Below, piece after piece: positions 36,323 through 43,923 of a stretch of DNA of 64,000 nucleotides (within the stretch, counting starts at the first letter, position 1; every line of letters begins with the position of its first letter). This DNA is from Corynebacterium sp. Marseille-P4321 (GTDB taxonomy: Bacteria > Actinomycetota > Actinomycetes > Mycobacteriales > Mycobacteriaceae). The stretch spans positions 868,001 to 932,000 of the forward strand of contig NZ_CAHJXO010000001.1 in assembly GCF_903645305.1 (NCBI RefSeq). Direction: 5' to 3'. The notes below the pieces were generated by a model. It was given only the letters and a program-made list of their open reading frames with translations. It did no database searches and had not been told where the DNA came from. The position numbers were made by a program, and so were the translations under genes.

Positions 36323-37354
36323 TTAGTTCAAGGGCTGGCGCTTCGTGAGCTCGTCGAGCCACTCGAAGGAAGCCTTGAAAGCGGCCTCGCGGGCGTGGCG
36401 TTCCGAGAGGAACACGTCGTGGCGCGCGCCGTCGATGACCTCTGTCGTGTGGTCTTGGGCGAGCTGCGGGGCCCAGTGCTGGATCTGCTCCACATCAAGC
36501 ACCGTGTCGGCGGTGTCGGCGGCGGGCGAGTACTCCTCCCCGAGGTAGGAGTGCGAAGAACACAGCGTGAGGGTGGGTACGCCGGTTTCCACCTCGCCGG
36601 AGTGGATCTCGCGCTGCGCCTTAAGCACCGCGCGGATCCAGCCGAAGTACTTGCGGTGGCCCTCTATGGGCTTCCACTTCGTGTTGAACTCCCATTCGCC
36701 GTGCTCGTCCTTGTGAATGGACTGCCCATACGCGCCCAGGCCGCCACCAGGCAACGGCAGGGAGGGGAAGATCGCGCCGAAAACGTTGACAACCGGGCGC
36801 AGAATCTTGACTAGAAGCGGGTTGAACTGCAGGTCGAGCCACGGGCTGTTGAGGATGATGCCGGCGAGCTTCGCGTGCTCGGCGGGACGCTCTCGTCGCA
36901 AGTAGTCTGCCCACAAGGGCACGATCAACCCGCCGGTGGAGTGTGCGAGCGGGATCACGGCGCCGTGCTGCTCGGCGATGATGTCGAGGGCGTCGGTGAG
37001 CTCGTCGAAGTAGCGCTCCATGTCCAGGGTGAAGTGGAAGCGCTCGCCTTTCTGGTGGGCGCGCCCACAACGTCGCAAGTCCAGCCCGTAGAACGGGTAG
37101 CCCTGCTCGGCGAACTCTTCCGCGACATGGTCCTGGAAAAAGTAATCGCTCATGCCGTGCACCCACAACACCGCTGGCTTGTCCGTGTCAGCCTCCCCGC
37201 TCGGCGTGTGCCGCACCAGCACACCACGTACCTTTTTGCCGGTATCCGGGTCCTTGCCCTGGGGCAGGACAAGCTGGGCGAAATCGCCGCCCAAAACGTC
37301 CGGTTTCCAATCTCGTGCAGGGGCTGTTTCGTCGTGGGTTTCGCGCGTAGTCAT
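36323..37354 (-). CDS. Alpha/beta hydrolase (monoacylglycerol-lipase-like)
   Basis: Predicted serine hydrolase of 343 residues. The nucleophile Ser lies in LAHSTGG (GxSxG variant HSTGG), the oxyanion region in VLWVHGMSDYFFQDHVAEEF, and the catalytic His in VIDGARHDVFLS near residue 315; the acid is probably the Asp in EEYSPAADTADTVLD. The pattern GLDLRRCGRA resembles the monoglyceride-lipase/lysophospholipase group (GxDxRGxGxS). I start at ATG 37354 (MTTRETHDETAP), 7 nt after a TATCAT box; the frame continues upstream without support. Its substrate is unknown. Co-directional with mtr downstream. Confidence 0.82.
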   Translation of the reverse strand: MTTRETHDETAPARDWKPDVLGGDFAQLVLPQGKDPDTGKKVRGVLVRHTPSGEADTDKPAVLWVHGMSDYFFQDHVAEEFAEQGYPFYGLDLRRCGRAHQKGERFHFTLDMERYFDELTDALDIIAEQHGAVIPLAHSTGGLIVPLWADYLRRERPAEHAKLAGIILNSPWLDLQFNPLLVKILRPVVNVFGAIFPSLPLPGGGLGAYGQSIHKDEHGEWEFNTKWKPIEGHRKYFGWIRAVLKAQREIHSGEVETGVPTLTLCSSHSYLGEEYSPAADTADTVLDVEQIQHWAPQLAQDHTTEVIDGARHDVFLSERHAREAAFKASFEWLDELTKRQPLN

Positions 37355-37361
37355 GGAGCCG

Positions 37362-37367
37362 ATGATA
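37362..37367 (-). promoter_or_regulatory. -10 box for leaderless hydrolase transcript
   Basis: TATCAT on the minus strand, 7 nt before ATG 37354, with no ribosome site. Confidence 0.6.
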
Positions 37368-37494
37368 CTTGCCGGATTTGGGTCCGCCCCGGGGTGGCGA
37401 ACGCGCCTTGTGCTCATTCGCAAAGTGGAAGACGTAAGATGTGTGGCACTTGCGCACACACGCAAAAACTCTTACACGTGGAGGATTACTACGC

Positions 37495-38994
37495 ATGTCA
37501 AACAGCAAAGGCAACCAGTACGCGGACGAGGTAGATATCCTGCATGTCGGCGCCGGCATCATGAGCGCGACGCTGGCATCGATGCTCCAAGAGCTCGAGC
37601 CAAGCTGGAGCCAGATGATCTTCGAACGCCTCGAAGGACCCGCAGAAGAGTCCTCCTACCCGTTCAACAACGCGGGCACGGGCCACTCCGCCCTCTGCGA
37701 GCTGAACTACACGCCGGAGAAAAACGGCAAGATCGACGTGTCCAAAGCGATGAGCATCAACGAGAAATTCCAGCTCTCCCGCCAGTACTGGTCCTACCTT
37801 GTGGATAACGGCAAGCTGAAGGACCCGCGCGCGTTCATCAACCCCGTGCCGCACGTCTCCTTCGCACAGGGCGAAGACCAGATTCAGTACCTGAAGAAGC
37901 GCTACGACGCGCTGAGCTCGAACCACATGTTCCCGGAGATGAAGTTCACCGAGGACCAGGGCGAGTTCAGCGAAAAGCTCCCGCTGATGGCCAAGGGCCG
38001 CGACTTCGACGAGGAGCCGGTCGCCATCTCCTGGACGGATGTGGGCACCGACATCAACTACGGCTCGCTGACCAATCAGTACCTGGACGCCGCGAAGGCC
38101 AACGGCGTGGTTATCCGCTACGGCCGCGAGGTGACCAACCTCAAGCGCGACGGCAACTTCTGGAAGGTGACGGTAAAGAACCTGCACACCGGCGACAAGC
38201 AGGTCGTGCGTGCTCGCTTCGTCTTCGTCGGCGCTGGTGGCTACGCACTCGACCTGCTGAAGAAGGCGGGCGTGCCGGAGGTGCACGGCTATGCGGGTTT
38301 CCCGATCTCCGGCATGTGGCTGAAGTCCACCAACCAGGAGCTGGTGCAGCAGCACCAGGCCAAGGTGTACGGCAAGGCGAAGGTGGGCGCCCCGCCGATG
38401 TCGGTGCCACACCTAGACCTGCGCGTCGTCGACGGCGAAGAGTCGCTGCTGTTCGGCCCGTACGGCGGCTGGAGCCCGAAGTTCCTCAAGCAGGGTTCCT
38501 ACCTGGACCTGTTTAAGTCCATCAGCTTCGACAACATCCCGTCCTACCTGGGTGTCGCGGCGACCAACTTCGACCTGGTGAAGTACCTGGTGCAGGAGGT
38601 CTTCCGCGACTTCGACGGCAAGATGGACATGCTGCACGAGTACTACCCGGAGGCAGACGGTTCCGACTGGGACGTGGTGGTTGCAGGCCAGCGCGTGCAG
38701 GTAATCAAGCCGGCCGCGTTCCCGCGCTTCGGCACCCTGGAATTCGGCACCGCCCTGGTGAACGACCAGAACGGCACCATCGCCGGTGTGCTTGGCGCGT
38801 CCCCGGGCGCGTCGATTACCCCGGCCGCCATGATCGAGCTGCTGGAGCGCTGCTTCGGCGAGCACATGATCGATTGGTCGGACAAGCTGCACGAGATGTT
38901 TCCCACCTACGGCAAGTCGCTCAAGCGCGACAAGGAAGCCTACGAGAAGCAGTGGGAGTGGACGCAGAAGTCGCTGCAGCTTGACGAAGCGTAA
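37495..38994 (+). CDS. mqo: Malate:quinone oxidoreductase
   Basis: Membrane-associated FAD enzyme that oxidises malate to oxaloacetate and passes electrons to menaquinone; the main malate oxidation route in corynebacteria. The 499-residue product has the FAD motif DILHVGAGIMSATLASML near the start, NNAGTGHSALCELNYTP, FVFVGAGGYALDLLKKAGV and the C-terminal GVLGASPGASITPAAMIELLERCF. ATG 37495 follows GTGGAGG at a spacing of 10. A TAAGAT box at 37434-37439 could be its promoter, leaving a leader of about 50 nt. It converges with selO. One exact DnaA-box sequence (37800-37808) lies in the coding region, probably by chance. Confidence 0.96.
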   Translation: MSNSKGNQYADEVDILHVGAGIMSATLASMLQELEPSWSQMIFERLEGPAEESSYPFNNAGTGHSALCELNYTPEKNGKIDVSKAMSINEKFQLSRQYWSYLVDNGKLKDPRAFINPVPHVSFAQGEDQIQYLKKRYDALSSNHMFPEMKFTEDQGEFSEKLPLMAKGRDFDEEPVAISWTDVGTDINYGSLTNQYLDAAKANGVVIRYGREVTNLKRDGNFWKVTVKNLHTGDKQVVRARFVFVGAGGYALDLLKKAGVPEVHGYAGFPISGMWLKSTNQELVQQHQAKVYGKAKVGAPPMSVPHLDLRVVDGEESLLFGPYGGWSPKFLKQGSYLDLFKSISFDNIPSYLGVAATNFDLVKYLVQEVFRDFDGKMDMLHEYYPEADGSDWDVVVAGQRVQVIKPAAFPRFGTLEFGTALVNDQNGTIAGVLGASPGASITPAAMIELLERCFGEHMIDWSDKLHEMFPTYGKSLKRDKEAYEKQWEWTQKSLQLDEA

Positions 38995-39042
38995 GCGCGC
39001 TTCCCGCTGCGGTGCCAGAGTTCGCTTAGCGCAACAGCGCCT

Positions 39043-40251
39043 TTAAGTGCCGCAGTAGGTGATGAAGGGCTGCTGCCCTTCAGGCCGGGCCATCCATTCG
39101 GGCCCGGCCTTTTCGTTGTACGGGTCGGTCACGGCTGCGTAGAGCGCGTTGAATGTTTCGTAGTCGCCGTGGTCCTCCGCGGCGTCGATTGCTTCTTGCA
39201 GCATGAGGTTACGGGGGATGAAGATCGGGCCCGGGCGGCCATCAGGCATGCCGTGTTCCCGGTTGTAGGTGGCGATGTCTTCTGCCTGGTTTAGGGCTTC
39301 GTGGTCGTCGCCGATCCACGTTGCCCACGCGTGATCCCACCTGCGCTGGATGGTCATCAGCTGCTCCTGGGCCGCCTCCAAGCCCATGAGCGGGACAAGC
39401 GCCTCGGCGAGGCGGGCGATATTCCACGCGATGATGTTGGGCTGGTTGCCGAACGCGTAGCGCCCGTACGTGTCGATGGAGGAGAACTTCGCCTGCGCGT
39501 CGAAGCGCTCGGTGAACGCGCACGGGCCGTAATCGATCGTCTCGCCGGACAGCGTCGTGTTGTCCGTGTTCATCACCCCGTGCACGAACCCGATGCGCAT
39601 CCAGTGCGCCACAAGATCGGTCTGGCGGTCCATTACCGTATCGAGCAGGTCCGCGGCGTCGCTGAACCCCGCGTACTCGACCACCTGCTGCGTGAGCTCA
39701 TCCGACTGCGTCGCCGCGTATTGGAGTGTGCCGGCACGCAGGTGGCTCTTGGCGATCCGCACCACGATGCCGCCGGGCACCGCACCCTTCTGGCGGATCA
39801 CCTTCTCGCCGGTGTCCAGCACCGCGAGCGAGCGCGTGGTGGGTACCCCGACCGCGTGCATGTGCTCGGAGACGAGGTACTCGCGAAGCATTGGACCGAT
39901 CGCGCCGACACCGTCGGTGTGGGGCCGGGAAAACGGGGTGCGCCCGGAGCCTTTCAGCTGGATTTCGCGGCCGGCGAGGGTGCCGATAAGAAGCGCGCGC
40001 CCGTCGCCAAGCAACGGCACAAACTGCCCGAACTGGTGCCCCGCATACGCGATCGCGTGGCCGCCCTGGGCACCTGCGAGCCACTGCGTGCCCTCGGGGG
40101 AACGCAGCCAGTCGGGGTCGAGGCCGAGCTCGCGCGCCAGCGGCTCGTTGAGTGCGACAATGCGCGCGTCGGGGAAGGTTGTGCCCGCAATCGGGGCGGC
40201 GAGTTCCGGCAGGGCGTCGGCGAAATCGTGGGCGAGGGTGATTGGCGGCAT
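39043..40251 (-). CDS. selO: SelO family protein adenylyltransferase (YdiU)
   Basis: Pseudokinase-fold enzyme that transfers AMP from ATP to protein Ser, Thr or Tyr; linked to redox stress. The 402-residue product, shorter than E. coli YdiU (about 478), shows AYAGHQFGQFVPLLGDGRA, GREIQLKGSGRTPFSR, DGVGAIGPMLREYLVSE, AKSHLRAGTLQY, FVHGVMNTDNTTLSGETIDYGPCAF (catalytic loop and metal-binding Asn/Asp) and GNQPNIIAWNI. It ends in TYCGT, where many homologues carry a redox Cys or Sec. Start at ATG 40251, 6 nt after a TAGGGT box. It is divergent from cobA across only 23 bp. Confidence 0.92.
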   Translation of the reverse strand: MPPITLAHDFADALPELAAPIAGTTFPDARIVALNEPLARELGLDPDWLRSPEGTQWLAGAQGGHAIAYAGHQFGQFVPLLGDGRALLIGTLAGREIQLKGSGRTPFSRPHTDGVGAIGPMLREYLVSEHMHAVGVPTTRSLAVLDTGEKVIRQKGAVPGGIVVRIAKSHLRAGTLQYAATQSDELTQQVVEYAGFSDAADLLDTVMDRQTDLVAHWMRIGFVHGVMNTDNTTLSGETIDYGPCAFTERFDAQAKFSSIDTYGRYAFGNQPNIIAWNIARLAEALVPLMGLEAAQEQLMTIQRRWDHAWATWIGDDHEALNQAEDIATYNREHGMPDGRPGPIFIPRNLMLQEAIDAAEDHGDYETFNALYAAVTDPYNEKAGPEWMARPEGQQPFITYCGT

Positions 40252-40257
40252 GCGACC

Positions 40258-40267
40258 ACCCTAAACT
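40258..40267. promoter_or_regulatory. Overlapping divergent -10 boxes of selO and cobA
   Basis: TAGGGT on the minus strand (40258-40263) serves selO and TAAACT on the plus strand (40262-40267) serves cobA; they share two base pairs. Each lies 6-7 nt from its own start codon, so both transcripts should be leaderless and cannot be initiated at once. Confidence 0.6.
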
Positions 40268-40274
40268 GATCCGC

Positions 40275-41012
40275 ATGCAATCTGGCCACATCACACTTGT
40301 CGGCGGGGGCCCCGGCGCCTGGGACCTGCTCACCATTCGGGGGTTGCGCGCGCTCGAGGCCGCGGATGTCATCTTGGCGGATCACCTCGGGCCTGCGGCT
40401 GAGCTCTCCGAGTTTCTGGATCTTTCCGGCAAAGAGGTCGTCGACGTCGCCAAGCTGCCGTACAAGAAGCAGGTGGCGCAGGAGCGCATCAACGAGCTGC
40501 TCGTGTCCTACGGGCGCGAGGGCAAGCGCGTGGTTCGGCTCAAAGGCGGCGACCCGTACGTGTTCGGCCGCGGCTTTGAGGAGCTCGAGGCGTGCGCCGA
40601 GGCGGGTTTGGTGTGCGAGGTGGTGCCGGGGGTGACCAGCGCCGTGTCCGTGCCGGCGGCTGCCGGCGTGCCGGTGACGCACCGCGGTGTCACCCACGCG
40701 TTCACCGTGGTGTCCGGGCACTTGGCGCCCGGGCACGAGAAGTCGCTCGTTGATTGGGCGGCGCTCGCGCGCTCCGGCGCGACCATTGTGGTGGTCATGG
40801 GGGTGCGGCGGGTTCGCGAGATTGCGCAGGCGCTTATCGACGGCGGCCTTTCCCCCGCCACCCCCGCCGCCGTCGTGCAGGAGGGAGAGACGTCCGCGCA
40901 GCGCGTCTTCTTCGCCACCGCGGAAACGTTGGCCGACGTGATGGAAGCTCAGCAGGTGACGGCGCCTGCCGTGTATGTGTTCGGGGAGGTCGCGGGCCTT
41001 GCGCACGCTTGA
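40275..41012 (+). CDS. cobA: Uroporphyrinogen-III C-methyltransferase
   Basis: SAM-dependent enzyme that methylates uroporphyrinogen III at C-2 and C-7 to precorrin-2, leading to sirohaem or cobalamin. The 245-residue product starts MQSGHITLVGGGPGAWDLLTIRG, the tetrapyrrole-methylase signature, with DVILADHLGP, RVVRLKGGDPYVFGRG (SAM binding) and VVPGVTSAVSVPAAAGVPVTHR. It lacks the CysG-type dehydrogenase/chelatase domain and the HemD fusion. The longer frame from 40242 would overlap selO. A leaderless start is likely. The next gene starts at TTG inside its 3' end. Confidence 0.94.
   Translation: MQSGHITLVGGGPGAWDLLTIRGLRALEAADVILADHLGPAAELSEFLDLSGKEVVDVAKLPYKKQVAQERINELLVSYGREGKRVVRLKGGDPYVFGRGFEELEACAEAGLVCEVVPGVTSAVSVPAAAGVPVTHRGVTHAFTVVSGHLAPGHEKSLVDWAALARSGATIVVVMGVRRVREIAQALIDGGLSPATPAAVVQEGETSAQRVFFATAETLADVMEAQQVTAPAVYVFGEVAGLAHA
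40832..40842 (+). repeat. GCTTATCGACG word in cobA
   Basis: Exact forward copy, read as Ala-Leu-Ile-Asp-Gly with CTT. Confidence 0.82.
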
Positions 41013-42027
41013 TCAGCTGATCTTAGACGAGGCGTTCGGCGGCGGCTTTGCCGTCGACGTTGTCGCCGATGTTGTGGCCGATGTTGTGGCCGATGTTGTG
41101 GCCGTGTGCCTCGACCCGACCGGCGATTTGCTGCGGGCGGCGTTGGAGACCGGCGCGCGGGTGGTGTTCCTCGATCCGGATTACACGCGGTGCCAGGCTG
41201 CCGCTTCGCTCGGGGCGGAGATCGCGGGCGACGTGCGCCTGGATGAGTTCCTCGCCGGGTCGGGCGGCACGTGCGTGGCAGTGGGCGAGATGCCGAAATC
41301 GCTGGCGCGGCTGGATTACGTGGCGCGCTCGCTGGCGGGGGCCGGGTTTGACCAGGTGCGCTTGGTGTACGGGGCGAACAACAAACACCTCTCGCGCGGG
41401 ATGAATGGGGTGCTCGCGCAGTCCTTCGATACCGTCGCCGCGTCCCGCGGGCGCGGGAAGTTCCGCTGCCTGGTGGCCGAAGGGCCGAAGCGCGGCGTGT
41501 CCTACGAGCCGGTGCGGGCAAACGGGTTGGTCGCATTCGGGGGCGTGTTCTCGGGTGCAACGCCGGATCGGGGAGGGGAGTTGTTGAGGGCTAACGTGCC
41601 GTCGATAAGCAAAAGCTTCCTGGATCTGGGATGCGGCAATGGGTCCGTCTCGCGGGGGCTGGCGAATGTGACCGCGACGGACGCGGACGCCGATGCGGTG
41701 CTCTCGGCGCGCGCGATTGGGCTGGAGGCGACGTGGGACGATGCGGGGTCGCGGCTGCCTGGGGCAAGCTTTGCGACGATTGCGTTGAACCCGCCATTCC
41801 ACGACGGCACCGCGGTGGATGCGACACTGGTGCAGCACCTGCTCGATGCGGCCGCGCGCCTGATCGCCCCGGACGGTGAGCTGTTCCTGGTGCATAACTC
41901 CCACTTGCGGTACCGCGGGGAGGTGGAGCGGCGGTTCGCGGACGTGGAACAGGTGGATCGCGACGCGACGTTTACCGTGCTGCGCGCCGCGGGGGCTTCC
42001 CGCGACGGGCGGGGGCAGCGGGGGTAA
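40999..42027 (+). CDS. RsmC-like rRNA guanine-N2 methyltransferase
   Basis: Class-I methyltransferase of the RsmC/RlmG type, which modify guanines in rRNA. The 342-residue product has a catalytically inert N-terminal half and an active C-terminal half with SAM motif FLDLGCGNGSVSRGL and the catalytic ALNPPFHDG (NPPF), followed by ELFLVHNSHLRYRGEVERRF. I start at TTG 40999 (MRTLDQLILDEAF), overlapping cobA by 14 nt; the frame continues further upstream. Its N-terminal region contains a 12-bp tandem repeat (VADV units), unusual in the family. Whether it targets G1207 of 16S rRNA or another site cannot be told. Confidence 0.82.
   Translation: MRTLDQLILDEAFGGGFAVDVVADVVADVVADVVAVCLDPTGDLLRAALETGARVVFLDPDYTRCQAAASLGAEIAGDVRLDEFLAGSGGTCVAVGEMPKSLARLDYVARSLAGAGFDQVRLVYGANNKHLSRGMNGVLAQSFDTVAASRGRGKFRCLVAEGPKRGVSYEPVRANGLVAFGGVFSGATPDRGGELLRANVPSISKSFLDLGCGNGSVSRGLANVTATDADADAVLSARAIGLEATWDDAGSRLPGASFATIALNPPFHDGTAVDATLVQHLLDAAARLIAPDGELFLVHNSHLRYRGEVERRFADVEQVDRDATFTVLRAAGASRDGRGQRG
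41056..41103 (+). repeat. 12-bp tandem repeat x4 in the RsmC-like gene
   Basis: Four units of GATGTTGTGGCC (the first with two substitutions) encode Asp-Val-Val-Ala four times. Copy-number change here would keep the frame. Confidence 0.88.
41600..41610 (-). repeat. GCTTATCGACG word, reverse, in the RsmC-like gene
   Basis: Exact copy on the minus strand; in the gene it reads Pro-Ser-Ile-Ser-Lys with the very rare Ile codon ATA, a third reading frame of the word. Confidence 0.82.
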
Positions 42028-42107
42028 CGCGCAGCCCACCTGAGTGGAAAATATGCATTGCTTCGGTAAATTCGCAAAGAGACCTACGCATTGAAGGAGG
42101 GGTCGAC

Positions 42108-42554
42108 GTGTCTGAAAACGGTGACTCGCAGCTCGCCGACGGTGCCTACCTGTTCAAATCGGCTGTCAACGCCCGCCGCTTGATGGACGCCTACGAGCAC
42201 ATCCTGCTCGGGTCCTACCACACCGAGCCCGAGGCCGACGAAGCTCTCGGCGAGACCGGTTCCTCCGTGCGTCTCGCGTGGGTGGACGAGTCCTGGCAGG
42301 ACTACTGCCACTGGCGCGACACCGACCCAACAAAGCACGAGCACCTCATCGAGCTGCTGCGCCGGGTGGTCGCCCACCCCACGGGCGAAGACGACACGGT
42401 AGTGGTGCACAAGTACGGCACGTCGCGCGCATGGTCGCACAAGCTTTTCGACGGCCACCGGCTGCTCTACATGATCGAAGAAAACGCCGACCACGCCGAG
42501 GACGCCAACGCCCCCGTGGACCTGGTGGTGCTGCAGGCGCGCTACCACCAGTAG
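42108..42554 (+). CDS. YefM C-terminal segment fused to YoeB-like toxin domain
   Basis: A single 148-residue frame joining pieces of two genes. Residues about 8-30 (DGAYLFKSAVNARRLMDAY) match the toxin-binding tail of antitoxin YefM (ETAYLLRSPANARRLMDSI, from memory). Residues about 53-148 match the YoeB ribonuclease: WVDESWQDYCHWRDTD, AWSHKLFDGHRLLY and terminal ARYHQ (YoeB: CRYHY). By eye, YoeB Arg65 and His83 are kept, Glu46 aligns with Val and Tyr84 with Gln. The DNA-binding half of YefM is absent and there is no room for it upstream. GTG start behind the very strong AAGGAGGGG; TAAATT at 42067 may be the -10. Either a self-neutralised toxin or a repurposed RNA-binding protein. Confidence 0.75.
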   Translation: MSENGDSQLADGAYLFKSAVNARRLMDAYEHILLGSYHTEPEADEALGETGSSVRLAWVDESWQDYCHWRDTDPTKHEHLIELLRRVVAHPTGEDDTVVVHKYGTSRAWSHKLFDGHRLLYMIEENADHAEDANAPVDLVVLQARYHQ

Positions 42555-42576
42555 CGCCTAGATCTGATCGCGGTGC

Positions 42577-43311
42577 CTACTCGCCGAGGATCGCGGGCAG
42601 CGCCTCCGCCGCCGTGGCCTCCAACACCACCGTCGCCAGGTGGGAGAGATCAGTGCGCATCGGGGTGACCTCCACGATCGGGATCTCACGGGCGTGCGCC
42701 ATCATCGGCAGGCCCGCGGCCGGGAACACCACGCCTGACGTGCCCACGATCACCAGTGCGTCGGCCGTCTTCATGCGGTGCTCGGCCTCGGCCCACGCGT
42801 CCTCCGGCAGCGCCTCGCCGAACCACACGACGCCCGGGCGGATGAGCCCGCCGCAGACGGGGCACTGCGGCGGTTCGATGGCGGGGACCTGCTCGGTGGG
42901 GATGTCGATGTGGTGGGCGTACGGTGTTGCGCAATCGGTGCAGCGGAACTCGAACAGCGAGCCGTGCAGGTGCACCACATCCTCGCTGCCGGCGCGTTCG
43001 TGCAGGTTATCGATGTTCTGCGTCGTCACCGTGACCCGTTTGCCGCGCGCGGCCTGCGCGATGGCGACGTGGCCCGCGTTCGGCTCCGCCTGCTGCGAAA
43101 GGTGCGCGCGCCACAGGTACCAAGCGAACATCGTCTCCGGGTCGTTGTGCCACGCGTCGATCGACGCCATCGCCTGCGGATCGACGTTCTCCCACAGGCC
43201 GGTCACCGCGTCGCGGTACGTGGCGATGCCGCTATCCGCGCTCATCCCGGCGCCCGTGAACACCTCGATGTGGTTGGCCTGGCTTAGGATCTCGCGCGCG
43301 TTGTCATACAT
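42577..43311 (-). CDS. cobB: Sirtuin NAD-dependent protein deacylase
   Basis: Removes acetyl or other acyl groups from lysines using NAD. The 244-residue product has the sirtuin motifs in order: TGAGMSADSGIATYRD, TTQNIDNLHERAG, catalytic His in LHGSLFEFRC, zinc ligands Cys-x-x-Cys in CTDC and CPVC, RPGVVWFGEALPEDA and VGTSGVVFPAAGLP. The Ala-Thr-Tyr-Arg in place of IPDFR in the first loop fits class III bacterial enzymes, and the Tyr/Arg of desuccinylases may be present (TYRD; no clear YxxR), so acyl preference is open. It is third in a minus-strand run of DUF1648, nuclease and sirtuin genes with almost no spacing. Confidence 0.92.
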   Translation of the reverse strand: MYDNAREILSQANHIEVFTGAGMSADSGIATYRDAVTGLWENVDPQAMASIDAWHNDPETMFAWYLWRAHLSQQAEPNAGHVAIAQAARGKRVTVTTQNIDNLHERAGSEDVVHLHGSLFEFRCTDCATPYAHHIDIPTEQVPAIEPPQCPVCGGLIRPGVVWFGEALPEDAWAEAEHRMKTADALVIVGTSGVVFPAAGLPMMAHAREIPIVEVTPMRTDLSHLATVVLEATAAEALPAILGE

Positions 43312-43314
43312 GGG

Positions 43315-43923
43315 CTACAGGCTATCGATGAATTCCAGCGCCTGCTCGCGGTACGTGAAGTTCGGCGTGCGCTCCACCGCGTCCGTCATGACGTCTTTGT
43401 AGAACGGGTCGGGGTCGCGTTCGTAGCGCTCGAGCGCCTGCTTCGCCACATCGGTGGGCAGAAGGCACTCAGGGCCAACGGCGTGGATCCCGGTGTGGCC
43501 GGCCATCGCCTCAGCGGCCTCGGCGCGCTGTGTGAACTTGGTGTTGGGGTCGAAGGTGACGGCGCGAGCGAAGCCGTCGATAAGCATTTGCTCATTGACA
43601 AACACGTCGGTGAACACGCCCGCAAGCTCGCGCCCGTAGCGGTCCTGGCGCTCGACGTCGTACTCCAGCGTGACTTTCGTGCCGGGCGGGATGAGCTCTG
43701 TCAGGTGCGCGGTGGCTTCCTCGTAGAGGCATTCGCCCTGCTCAGGGGTGTCGATGTTAAGCAACCGCACTTTGGTTTCTTCGCCTTGCTTATCGACGAC
43801 AATGGTGTCCCCGTCCACAATCTTCGTCACCGCGACCTGGTCTGGCGGGGTAGCGCAGGCGGTGAGTGTGACCGCTGTTGCTGTGAGTGCGATTGTGGTT
43901 ACGCTGCGGGTGATGCGGGCCAT
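43315..43923 (-). CDS. Thermonuclease (SNase)-like lipoprotein
   Basis: Predicted secreted nuclease of 202 residues. MARITRSVTTIALTATAVTL ends in lipobox LTAC, so it is a membrane lipoprotein. The SNase domain has VTKIVDGDTIVV, VRLLNIDTPEQGEC (catalytic Arg and Asp), the Glu in LYEEATAHL, and DRYGRELAGVF (second catalytic Arg). The C-terminal 60 residues (GPECLLPTDVAKQALERYERDPD) are outside the domain. The gene contains two copies of the 11-bp word 203 bp apart, in different orientations and frames. Start codon lies directly after the stop of the DUF1648 gene. Confidence 0.88.
   Translation of the reverse strand: MARITRSVTTIALTATAVTLTACATPPDQVAVTKIVDGDTIVVDKQGEETKVRLLNIDTPEQGECLYEEATAHLTELIPPGTKVTLEYDVERQDRYGRELAGVFTDVFVNEQMLIDGFARAVTFDPNTKFTQRAEAAEAMAGHTGIHAVGPECLLPTDVAKQALERYERDPDPFYKDVMTDAVERTPNFTYREQALEFIDSL
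43575..43585 (-). repeat. GCTTATCGACG word in the nuclease gene, copy 1
   Basis: Minus-strand copy, read along the gene as Met-Leu-Ile-Asp-Gly with CTT. Confidence 0.82.
43788..43798 (+). repeat. GCTTATCGACG word in the nuclease gene, copy 2
   Basis: Plus-strand copy; the minus-strand gene reads Val-Asp-Lys-Gln here. Shares the longer 14-mer TTGCTTATCGACGA with three other copies. Confidence 0.82.

Noticed and set aside
37800..37808. Exact DnaA box inside mqo
   Set aside because: Isolated, in the conserved coding stretch Leu-Val-Asp-Asn, with no second box nearby; most likely coincidence.
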